Shown here piece after piece: positions 28,616-35,671 of a DNA stretch of 64,000 nucleotides. Within the stretch, counting starts at the first letter, position 1. Every line of letters starts with the position of its first letter. Source of the DNA: an uncultured Roseburia sp. (GTDB lineage Bacteria; Bacillota; Clostridia; Lachnospirales; Lachnospiraceae); assembly GCA_910577925.1 (NCBI GenBank), contig CAJTOI010000010.1:37321-101320 (forward strand). Direction: 5' to 3'. The position numbers were made by a program, and so were the translations under genes. The notes below the pieces were generated by a model. That model searched no databases and had not been told where the DNA came from. It worked only from the letters and a program-made list of their open reading frames with translations.

Positions 28616-28795
28616 TTATTTGACGGGAGTCACAATCGGCTTCCCGTTTTGATCTACTAAAATACTCATTCCGCACCCCGGTGTCAGAGTAGAAGCAGCC
28701 AACAGGTAATTTACGCCGGTTTCCGTGTCTACAATAATCTTTTCCACATTGGTGGCACCCTGAGAGTATACTTCTACAAAACGCTTTTCTGCCAT
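28616..28795 (-). CDS. Small DUF6440-like protein (59 aa)
   Basis: A 59-residue soluble protein starting MAEKRFVEVYSQG. The pattern KRFVEVYS, then IVDTETGVNYLL and LVDQNGKPIV fits the small DUF6440 family, found widely in Firmicutes with no known function. AAAGGAGA lies eight bases before this ATG, so the longer upstream frame was rejected. It stands alone, with its own terminator. Confidence 0.8.
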   Translation of the reverse strand: MAEKRFVEVYSQGATNVEKIIVDTETGVNYLLAASTLTPGCGMSILVDQNGKPIVTPVK

Positions 28796-28931
28796 ACGCT
28801 CATCTCCTTTCTCCTTCTGTTGTTTTGTCCCCGCAAACATACCACAAAAATGCCTCCGGACGGCTCAAATTTCCTGAACAGACATCAGAATTTCCCAAAT
28901 GAAACAGGAGCGAAACAAAACGGGAGAGACT

Positions 28932-29669
28932 TTATCCGCCCTCTCCCGTTTTTCTGCGAAGTTCTGACTTCCCTCTGCGGGAAAGCAGGCATTCACGGCC
29001 GCCGACCCACAGTTTATTGTGTTTTAAATCCACCGCCCCGATCTTATCTGCCGCCACAAGGTAAGCCCAGTGCGTGCGGATAAATCGGTCTCCCAACTGA
29101 TTTTCCAGTTCGTTAAGGCTGCCCAGAAAATCCATTCGGCTACTGGCCGTGTGGAGTAAGACATGGTGGGAAACGGCGGCGGTTTCAAAAAAGAGAATCT
29201 CACTCAGCGGAATATGGCGCACCACGTCTCCCGTCCGCAGGGTGAACGTCTCCGCAGGGTTCTGCCGTTCTGCCAGCAGACGCGCATGTATTTCTTCCAG
29301 ACACTGTGCCGCTGACGGCCCGATCTGTTCCGGCTGTTTTACGATGTAGTCAAACGCTTCCAGATGATATTGAAAGGTGCGCCACGCCAAATCGCCGTAG
29401 CCGGTGATATAGACCAGCGTGCCGTGCGGGTCTCTCTGCCGCAGCTTGCGCCCCAGCCGGAAGCCGTCCCAGTCTCCGTCCTTCAACTCTACGTCCAGAA
29501 AGTAGATGTTCCGTCTGCCGTTTTCCGCTGCGTCGAGCAGTTCCTGCGCACCTGCGGCACTGCACACAACCTTCATATCATAATCTTCGGCAAGAATCTT
29601 TTGCTCCAGGGCGGTCTGAATCTGGTGACGGACAGCGTCCTCGTCATCACAAAGATAAATTCCGATCAT
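28932..29669 (-). CDS. LytTR-family response regulator (AgrA-like)
   Basis: A 245-residue regulator. The receiver starts MIGIYLCDDED and has the phosphoacceptor Asp in IYFLDVELKDGD. The C-terminal LytTR DNA-binding domain covers about residues 145-238 (EILFFETAAVSHHVLLHT, LGDRFIRTHWAYLV). AgrA and ComE relatives control peptide-signalled operons. Its ATG overlaps the TGA of the histidine kinase gene, and GGAGG lies seven bases upstream inside that gene. No agrB or precursor peptide gene is visible nearby. Confidence 0.92.
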   Translation of the reverse strand: MIGIYLCDDEDAVRHQIQTALEQKILAEDYDMKVVCSAAGAQELLDAAENGRRNIYFLDVELKDGDWDGFRLGRKLRQRDPHGTLVYITGYGDLAWRTFQYHLEAFDYIVKQPEQIGPSAAQCLEEIHARLLAERQNPAETFTLRTGDVVRHIPLSEILFFETAAVSHHVLLHTASSRMDFLGSLNELENQLGDRFIRTHWAYLVAADKIGAVDLKHNKLWVGGRECLLSRRGKSELRRKTGEGG

Positions 29670-30976
29670 AGTCCGCCCTCCACTGTCAATTCCTGCACAA
29701 ACACCCCGTTCTCCCAACCGGTGCAGGCGGAAGCATTGGGATAATTCTTCAAAATGCGCTGATAGCCGGGCAGCCCAAGGCCACGGCCCGCTCCCTTTGT
29801 GGACCAGCCATCGTCCCATATTTTTCCCGGGTCGATGATATTCGTGTATGAATTGGAGACCCGGAGAAACACTCGCCTGTCGGAGGCCAGCAGAATGATT
29901 TCCACCCAGGACGGTTCTGCGTCCATTGCAGCCTCCACGGCGTTGTCCACCAGAATGCCCAGACAGCGGACAAAATCCCACACGTTTATATTCACAGTCT
30001 CTACGGGATAGAGTACCTCAAGACGATACTCCACACCCTTCTTCTGCATCTCCCCGAGCTTGCTCAGCAAAAGACTGCGCACCTGGGGAATCCGCAGATT
30101 GCCGATTTGAACGGACAGCCGGATTTTTTCACCCAGGTGCCGGTCAAAGTCAGATTCCAATTCCGACAGCGCAGCCTGCAATTCGTCCTGTCTGCCCTCC
30201 TTCGCCTGCCAGGCCAAACCCGCCAGGAGGTTTTTGTAGTCGTGCCGGAAAGAACGCACCTCCCGGCGAATATCCTCCAGACTTTGCTCGTAAAACTTCT
30301 GCTGGGCGATAATATCCCGCTGCATCCGAAGTGTTCGACTGTCGTCAAACCGATAGGCCAGATAGACAATCAGTCCGATGATCACAAATACCATCACGAC
30401 AACTAACATGTAATACGCCGCAATGTATTGCCCCTGAACGCCGTTTTGCAGAATCAGAAATGTCTCCATAGAGACTTCCAGCACAAAAATAATCACGGCA
30501 GTTCGACGCAGGCCGGACTGATCCTCCAGCAGCAGCCGGAACCGGGAGCCGAACCCAAGCCTCCGAAGCAAGACGGCGGCAATTGCGGAAAAAAGCAGGA
30601 GCACGGCCATAGCGGCGGCATCGAGATTCAAAACGGACGGAAACATCAGAAATAAAATCTGGCCCAGGGCCGTGGTCGCGACCTGCAGGATCGCAGCCAT
30701 ACATGCGGCGCAAAAGGCACGCCAAAAATCCCACTGCCATGCCCACATCACCCATATGGTACACATAAAAAGGACGAGCGCAGAGCCGATGAAATACCGG
30801 AATACGTTGAATTCCGGGACAGCATAGAGTTTAACAGCAATCAGACTGGCAATCAGCGGGGACAAAAACAGCGGCGGCAGTTTTTTCAGCCTGTTTGACA
30901 GCGCCCGTTCGTCCGTCACGGCCAGCAAATATGACGCCCACATAAGGTGTCCGGTCAGAGAATCCAAAAGCCCCAT
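29666..30976 (-). CDS. AgrC-like GHKL sensor histidine kinase
   Basis: A 436-residue kinase with a membrane N-terminal half of about six segments (to near residue 215), a linker helix, a histidine in SFRHDYKNLLAGL, and a GHKL ATPase domain with DNAVEAAMDA and GRGLGLPGYQRIL. This is the architecture of AgrC-type peptide receptors. No ribosome binding site precedes it; instead, a perfect AT palindrome (30976-30989) touches the start codon. It is coupled to the LytTR regulator. The signal is unknown because no peptide gene is adjacent. Confidence 0.9.
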   Translation of the reverse strand: MGLLDSLTGHLMWASYLLAVTDERALSNRLKKLPPLFLSPLIASLIAVKLYAVPEFNVFRYFIGSALVLFMCTIWVMWAWQWDFWRAFCAACMAAILQVATTALGQILFLMFPSVLNLDAAAMAVLLLFSAIAAVLLRRLGFGSRFRLLLEDQSGLRRTAVIIFVLEVSMETFLILQNGVQGQYIAAYYMLVVVMVFVIIGLIVYLAYRFDDSRTLRMQRDIIAQQKFYEQSLEDIRREVRSFRHDYKNLLAGLAWQAKEGRQDELQAALSELESDFDRHLGEKIRLSVQIGNLRIPQVRSLLLSKLGEMQKKGVEYRLEVLYPVETVNINVWDFVRCLGILVDNAVEAAMDAEPSWVEIILLASDRRVFLRVSNSYTNIIDPGKIWDDGWSTKGAGRGLGLPGYQRILKNYPNASACTGWENGVFVQELTVEGGL

Positions 30977-30993
30977 CAAAAATTTTTGAAAAA

Positions 30994-31329
30994 TCAGTAT
31001 GGGAATATCTTCTCCATCGGCTTTCCCTTCGCCAGATCATCCACCAGCTTATCAAGCCACCGCATTTTCTGCATCAGCGGATCTTCGATCTCCTCCACCC
31101 GCACGCCGCAGACCGTTCCCTTGATCAGAGCCGCGTTCGGATTTATCGCCGGCGCGTTTTCAAAAAACTCTCCGTAAGTCACATCCAGCCCTTCAAACTG
31201 CGTATATCCCGTCAGCCATGTAATCACTTCGTCAACCTCGGCCTTTGTTCTGCCTTTCTTCTCCGCTTTCTGAACAAGAAGCGGATAGATCTTTGAAAAT
31301 TTCATATCGTAAACGCTCTTACGTGCCAT
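30994..31329 (-). CDS. DUF2200 family protein
   Basis: A 111-residue cytoplasmic protein: MARKSVYDMKFSKIYPLLVQ, then KKGRTKAEVDEVITWLTGY, GVRVEEIEDPLMQKMRWLDK. This matches DUF2200, a small family of unknown function (the structure-known members are alpha-helical). The start is uncertain: another ATG lies four codons upstream, and neither has a strong site. It follows the DUF1801 gene and precedes the kinase by 17 bases. Confidence 0.85.
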   Translation of the reverse strand: MARKSVYDMKFSKIYPLLVQKAEKKGRTKAEVDEVITWLTGYTQFEGLDVTYGEFFENAPAINPNAALIKGTVCGVRVEEIEDPLMQKMRWLDKLVDDLAKGKPMEKIFPY

Positions 31330-31361
31330 ATTATCACTCATTCTGCCGCCGCAGACGGCAT

Positions 31362-31685
31362 TTACTCCTTTCCGCAAAATTCCGCAATCTCCCGAATCAG
31401 TTCGAGCGGAACTTTGTCATACGGAAACCGAATCGCTCCCTTGCTGTACAAAAACCCGTGTTTTTCCAGCACAGGTGCAAAATGCTCCACCGCCTCCGGT
31501 CCCGGATATATTCCCAGGTGTTTTTTCTGCGCCGCAAAGTGAATCAGATTGCGTTTTTTCCAGAATGTCGGCATCTGCCAGCTCATCCGTTCTTCCGCGT
31601 CCGGCAGAGCCGCGCGTATCACGGCACATACTTCTCTCAGCAATGGCTGTATCTTCTCATCCTGTTTTAAAATATATTCATCCAT
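31362..31685 (-). CDS. DUF1801 domain protein (YdhG-like)
   Basis: A 107-residue protein: MDEYILKQDEKIQPLLREVC, then WQMPTFWKKRNLIHFAAQKK and YSKGAIRFPYDKVPLELI. This is the DUF1801/YdhG fold, found in small proteins including frataxin-like Fra of Bacillus; a role in iron handling is known only for that member. GGAGGG lies six bases before the start. Neighbours are other small conserved proteins. Confidence 0.88.
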   Translation of the reverse strand: MDEYILKQDEKIQPLLREVCAVIRAALPDAEERMSWQMPTFWKKRNLIHFAAQKKHLGIYPGPEAVEHFAPVLEKHGFLYSKGAIRFPYDKVPLELIREIAEFCGKE

Positions 31686-31743
31686 GCTAACCCTCCATGG
31701 CAGAACCTCGAATTGCCGATTGAAAAATCAGCCATCAGGCTTA

Positions 31744-32511
31744 TTATTCAATCGACCTCCTCAATGCCGCGCTCAGAGTATTTGGTATGCCTCTCGGGCC
31801 CCTGACTGCAAAAATTCCGTACTCCTTCTTTAACGTTTCAAACGCAAACCGCTCCGGCTCGTATCTTTTTAACAGTTTAAGTTTCATCGCCGTTTGAATC
31901 GTCAGGTGCTCGTCCTGATAGCTGTACGGAATATCTGCTTCCGTGACTCTGCATTTATACATAATCGCCGACACCGGAGCACCCACATACAGGTATACCG
32001 TATCGCCGGCCTTCATGGCGCCGCTCTGCTTCCATTCAATGATATCCGCGTCGTCAAAGGCATGTACGATATCGTAATATTTCGGATTTGCCGGAATAAG
32101 CCACTCTTTCGGGGGCCTGGCTTTCTGCTTTCTCTGTTTTGATGCGGTGGCAAGATAGCTGTCGTCAAGCATTCCGCAGATTTCTTCAAAGGGAACCGTT
32201 CCGTCAAGAAGAACGGATATCCAGTTCCTGTGGTTCATGTGATATCCCGGAAAATACCCTTCCCGCTGCACAAGTACATCCGCAAAAAACGCGTCCTTCA
32301 CTTTCACGTTCAGAACATCCACCCGCGCTTCCCCGCTAAGCCCCAGCCTGCTTCTCGGAATATCGACGATGAGGCCGTACCACTTTTTGTTGTCCGCATG
32401 GCGGAATACCGCATGCTCCGGGGAGCTCTTCCACGGATAATCCGGCTTACATTGATATTTCTTTTTTACATACTCATACAGCTCGCTGCGGCAGGATTCT
32501 GCGGCTTTCAT
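31744..32511 (-). CDS. MmcQ/YjbR domain fused to an EVE/PUA-like domain
   Basis: A 255-residue two-domain protein. Residues 1-115 match the MmcQ/YjbR fold (KSSPEHAVFRHADNKKWYGL, EGYFPGYHMNHRNWISVLLD). Residues 138-250 read as an EVE domain: WLIPANPKYYDI, IEWKQSGAMKAGDTVYLYVG, then AIMYKCRVTEADIPY. EVE domains bind modified bases in DNA or RNA and occur in modification-dependent restriction systems, though fusions like this are common in Firmicutes and may have housekeeping roles. GGGGAGCG lies before the start. It follows purD by 26 bases. Confidence 0.85.
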   Translation of the reverse strand: MKAAESCRSELYEYVKKKYQCKPDYPWKSSPEHAVFRHADNKKWYGLIVDIPRSRLGLSGEARVDVLNVKVKDAFFADVLVQREGYFPGYHMNHRNWISVLLDGTVPFEEICGMLDDSYLATASKQRKQKARPPKEWLIPANPKYYDIVHAFDDADIIEWKQSGAMKAGDTVYLYVGAPVSAIMYKCRVTEADIPYSYQDEHLTIQTAMKLKLLKRYEPERFAFETLKKEYGIFAVRGPRGIPNTLSAALRRSIE

Positions 32512-32537
32512 TCGCTCCCCTTCTTTCGTAACACAAC

Positions 32538-33815
32538 CTATCTGACCTCGTCCACCGATTTTGCGATATCGGTGCGCATATATTTATTGGCGAACTCCAC
32601 CCAGCCGGTCGCCTCATAGGCTTTCCTTCTCGCCTCTTTCACATCCGCACCGGTCGCCGTGATCCCGAGCACACGGCCTCCGTTTGTGACGATTCTGCTC
32701 TGCTCGTCAAACTTTGTCCCGGCATGGAAGCAGTAATAGTCCGCTTTCCCCTCAAAGCGCTCGAGGCCGGTAATCGGGAAGCCCTTCTCATAAGACACCG
32801 GATAGCCGTCGGACGCGAGCACGACACACACCGCCGCGTTATCCTCAAACTGCAGATCAACCGCATCCAGTCTCCCCTCGATGCATGCCTCCACTACGTC
32901 GATGATATCGTTCTTCATGCGCGGCAGCACCACCTGCGCCTCCGGGTCACCGAAACGCGCGTTGTACTCCAGCACCTTCGGCCCTTCCTCCGTCAGCATC
33001 AATCCAAAGAAAATAACGCCGGTAAACGGTCTTCCCTCGGCCGCCATCGCGTCCACGGTGGCCTGATAAATATGCGTTCTGCAGAACTCGTCCACCTCTG
33101 CGGTGTAAAACGGACTCGGTGAAAAATTCCCCATACCGCCGGTATTTAAGCCAAGATCGCCGTCCTTCGCGCGCTTGTGATCCTGCGCGGACGACATGAT
33201 TTTGATTGTCTTTCCGTCCACAAAAGACAGCACCGACACCTCGCGCCCCGTCATAAATTCCTCGATAACCATTGCATTTCCGGCTGCACCAAACTTCTTA
33301 TCCTGCATAATTTCCTTCACGCCGGCTCTGGCTTCCTCAATGGTATTGCAGATCAGAACCCCTTTTCCAAGCGCGAGGCCGTCCGCTTTCAGTACAATCG
33401 GCAGCTTTGCCGTCTCAAGATATTTCAGCGCTTCCCCGGCGTCCGTGAAGTTCTCATAGTCCGCCGTCGGAATGTGATATTTTTTCATCAGGTCCTTAGA
33501 AAATGCTTTCGAACCCTCTAAAACCGCCGCATTCTTCCGCGGCCCGAACACTTTAAGACCCTCGGCCTCAAAGACATCCACGATGCCGCCCACAAGCGGG
33601 TCATCCATACCGACGATCGTAATGTCAATCTTCTTTTCCTTCGCAAACGCCGCAAGTCTTTCAAACTCCATCGCGCCGATTGCCACGCACTCCGCGAGAG
33701 CCGCTATTCCGGCATTTCCGGGTGCGCAGTAAATCTTGTCCACCCTCGGGCTCTTTGCCGCACTTGCCGCAATGGCGTGCTCCCTGCCTCCGCTTCCAAC
33801 GATTAAAACTTTCAT
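32538..33815 (-). CDS. purD: Phosphoribosylamine-glycine ligase PurD
   Basis: Second step of purine synthesis: joins glycine to phosphoribosylamine with ATP. The 425-residue ATP-grasp enzyme opens MKVLIVGSGGREHAIA, has the ATP-grasp glycine loop and GGMGNFSPSPFY, and the conserved EYNARFGDPEAQ. The start at 33815 was chosen because GAGGGAT precedes it; the ORF upstream runs into purN. It is the last of purM-purN-purD. Confidence 0.97.
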   Translation of the reverse strand: MKVLIVGSGGREHAIAASAAKSPRVDKIYCAPGNAGIAALAECVAIGAMEFERLAAFAKEKKIDITIVGMDDPLVGGIVDVFEAEGLKVFGPRKNAAVLEGSKAFSKDLMKKYHIPTADYENFTDAGEALKYLETAKLPIVLKADGLALGKGVLICNTIEEARAGVKEIMQDKKFGAAGNAMVIEEFMTGREVSVLSFVDGKTIKIMSSAQDHKRAKDGDLGLNTGGMGNFSPSPFYTAEVDEFCRTHIYQATVDAMAAEGRPFTGVIFFGLMLTEEGPKVLEYNARFGDPEAQVVLPRMKNDIIDVVEACIEGRLDAVDLQFEDNAAVCVVLASDGYPVSYEKGFPITGLERFEGKADYYCFHAGTKFDEQSRIVTNGGRVLGITATGADVKEARRKAYEATGWVEFANKYMRTDIAKSVDEVR

Positions 33816-33823
33816 GTTATCCC

Positions 33824-34450
33824 TCATTTCTTTATACACACTTTTCCGTCCGCAACCGTCACTCTGTCATTTACAATCAGCCGGATTGCCTCGGGCAGAA
33901 TCTTCCACTCCGCCTGCTCCATCACGCGGCGCTGCAGCTGCTCGGGGGTATCCTCCGGCTGCACCTCCACTGCCTTCTGCAAAAGAATGGGGCCGGTATC
34001 CGTCCCCTCATCCACAAAGTGCACCGTGGCGCCGGTCACCTTCACGCCGCGCGCAAGCGCCGCCTCATGTACCTTAAGACCGTAAAATCCCGTGCCGCAG
34101 AACGACGGAATCAGAGACGGATGCACGTTGATAATGCGGTTTTTATACTGCTTTATCATCGGCTCCGGAATCACCACCAGAAAGCCGGCCAAGACGACCA
34201 GATCCGGCTCGTATGCGTTAAGCCGCTCCAGAAAGTCTTCGTTAAACGCCTCTCGGTTCTCGTAATCGCGCGGGGAAATACAGACCGCCGGGATCTTGTG
34301 CATCTTTGCACGCTCGAGCGCATAGGCCTTTTTGTTGTTGCTGATGACGGCGCAAATCTCCGCATTTGTGATGGCGCCGCTCTCAACCGCGTCTATGATT
34401 GCCTGAAGGTTCGTTCCGCCTCCGGACACCAGCACTGCTATTTTTCGCAT
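33824..34450 (-). CDS. purN: Phosphoribosylglycinamide formyltransferase PurN
   Basis: Third step of purine synthesis: transfers formyl from 10-formyl-THF to GAR. The 208-residue protein has VSGGGTNLQAIID at the start, the catalytic Asn-His-Asp set in INVHPSLIPSF and HFVDEGTDTGPIL. It overlaps the end of purM by 13 bases and precedes purD, with GGGAG before the start. Confidence 0.97.
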   Translation of the reverse strand: MRKIAVLVSGGGTNLQAIIDAVESGAITNAEICAVISNNKKAYALERAKMHKIPAVCISPRDYENREAFNEDFLERLNAYEPDLVVLAGFLVVIPEPMIKQYKNRIINVHPSLIPSFCGTGFYGLKVHEAALARGVKVTGATVHFVDEGTDTGPILLQKAVEVQPEDTPEQLQRRVMEQAEWKILPEAIRLIVNDRVTVADGKVCIKK

Positions 34451-35469
34451 ATGGTCACTCCCTTTTCGCCGTCTGTCACCTCACCTACCACATAAGGTGT
34501 CTCACCTGCCGCCCGAATCGCTTCCACGGTCTTCTCCGCGTCCGCCGCATCAACCGCGAGCACCATGCCGAGCCCCATGTTGTAGGTGTTGTACATCATC
34601 TGTTCCTCCACCTGTCCTTCGCGTGCCATCATCCGGAAAATAGCCGGCACCTCATAGCTGTCCTTCCGAATCACCGCATGCTTTCCCTCCGGCAGCATCC
34701 GCGGCACGTTCTCGTAAAACCCGCCCCCGGTGATATGGCTGCAGCCTTTGATGCGGACGCCGGCCTCTTTGATGCCGCGCAGCGCCTTCACATAAATTTT
34801 CGTCGGCGCAAGCAGCGCCTCGCCGAGCGTCTTCCCCAGCTCTTCATGGTAGGTATCAAGGGTTTCCCTGTCCATCCGGAAAATCTTTCTGACAAGGGAA
34901 AAACCGTTTGAGTGTACCCCTGAGGATGCTATTCCGATCAGTACGTCTCCGGCCTTGATATCCGCGCCGGTGATAATATCCTTCTCGTCGACGATCCCGA
35001 CCGCAAAGCCAGCGAGATCATACTCGTCCTCCGGCATCAGACCCGGATGCTCCGCGGTCTCCCCGCCGATTAACGCCGCGCCGGCCTGCTTACAGCCCTC
35101 CGCCACACCGCTCACAATCGCCGCTATCTTCTCGGGATAATTCTTGCCGCAGGCGATATAATCGAGGAAAAATAACGGTTCACCGCCCGCACAGGCAATG
35201 TCGTTGACACACATAGCCACACAGTCGATGCCGATTGTATCATGTTTATCCATAAGAAACGCCAGCTTCACCTTCGTACCGCAGCCGTCGGTTCCGGACA
35301 CTAACGTAGGATTCTCCATTTCCCGAAATGCTTTCATCGAAAATGCGCCGGAAAATCCGCCGAGCCCGCTTAACACCTCCGGCCGCATCGTCCCCTGCAC
35401 ATATTTTTTCATCAATTCCACCGACTTGTAGCCAGCTTCAATATCAACTCCGGAATTTTTATAATCCAT
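34438..35469 (-). CDS. purM: Phosphoribosylformylglycinamidine cyclo-ligase PurM
   Basis: Makes AIR from FGAM with ATP, the fifth step of purine synthesis. The 343-residue protein starts MDYKNSGVDIEAGYKSVELM, has the GTDGCGTKVKLAF and GGETAEHPGLM motifs and HITGGGFYENVPR. AAGGAGGT lies before the start codon; a longer ORF was rejected. It is the first gene of purM-N-D, with its own promoter, and is separated from purE by a large STAND NTPase gene. Confidence 0.97.
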   Translation of the reverse strand: MDYKNSGVDIEAGYKSVELMKKYVQGTMRPEVLSGLGGFSGAFSMKAFREMENPTLVSGTDGCGTKVKLAFLMDKHDTIGIDCVAMCVNDIACAGGEPLFFLDYIACGKNYPEKIAAIVSGVAEGCKQAGAALIGGETAEHPGLMPEDEYDLAGFAVGIVDEKDIITGADIKAGDVLIGIASSGVHSNGFSLVRKIFRMDRETLDTYHEELGKTLGEALLAPTKIYVKALRGIKEAGVRIKGCSHITGGGFYENVPRMLPEGKHAVIRKDSYEVPAIFRMMAREGQVEEQMMYNTYNMGLGMVLAVDAADAEKTVEAIRAAGETPYVVGEVTDGEKGVTICEK

Positions 35470-35560
35470 CCCTGTTACCTCCTTAATATTATGGAAACTG
35501 CTGTTGTCCTTTTTGAACCATTCTGCCTGCCGCAATCCCTGCAGGAAGTTGTCCAACTAT

Positions 35561-35590
35561 AGTATAGCGGGTAACGCCGCGTTTTTCCAA
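35561..35590 (-). promoter_or_regulatory. Promoter of purM-purN-purD
   Basis: On the minus strand TTGGAA (35585-35590), 18 bases, TATACT (35561-35566), about 95 bases before purM. The 35591-35671 stretch behind it is AT-rich, holds no gene, and carries no clear terminator for the STAND gene. No purine riboswitch core was seen in the leader. Confidence 0.75.
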
Positions 35591-35671
35591 TTATATATTG
35601 TTATCTTTTTTATTATTTACGCTAATATATTTATGTTTTCTTTTCTGTTTTTCTAATAAAAGATGCCAGTT

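Noticed and set aside
35470..35560. Possible purine riboswitch in the purM leader
   Set aside because: The leader is short and lacks the conserved core and two-hairpin pattern of the class.
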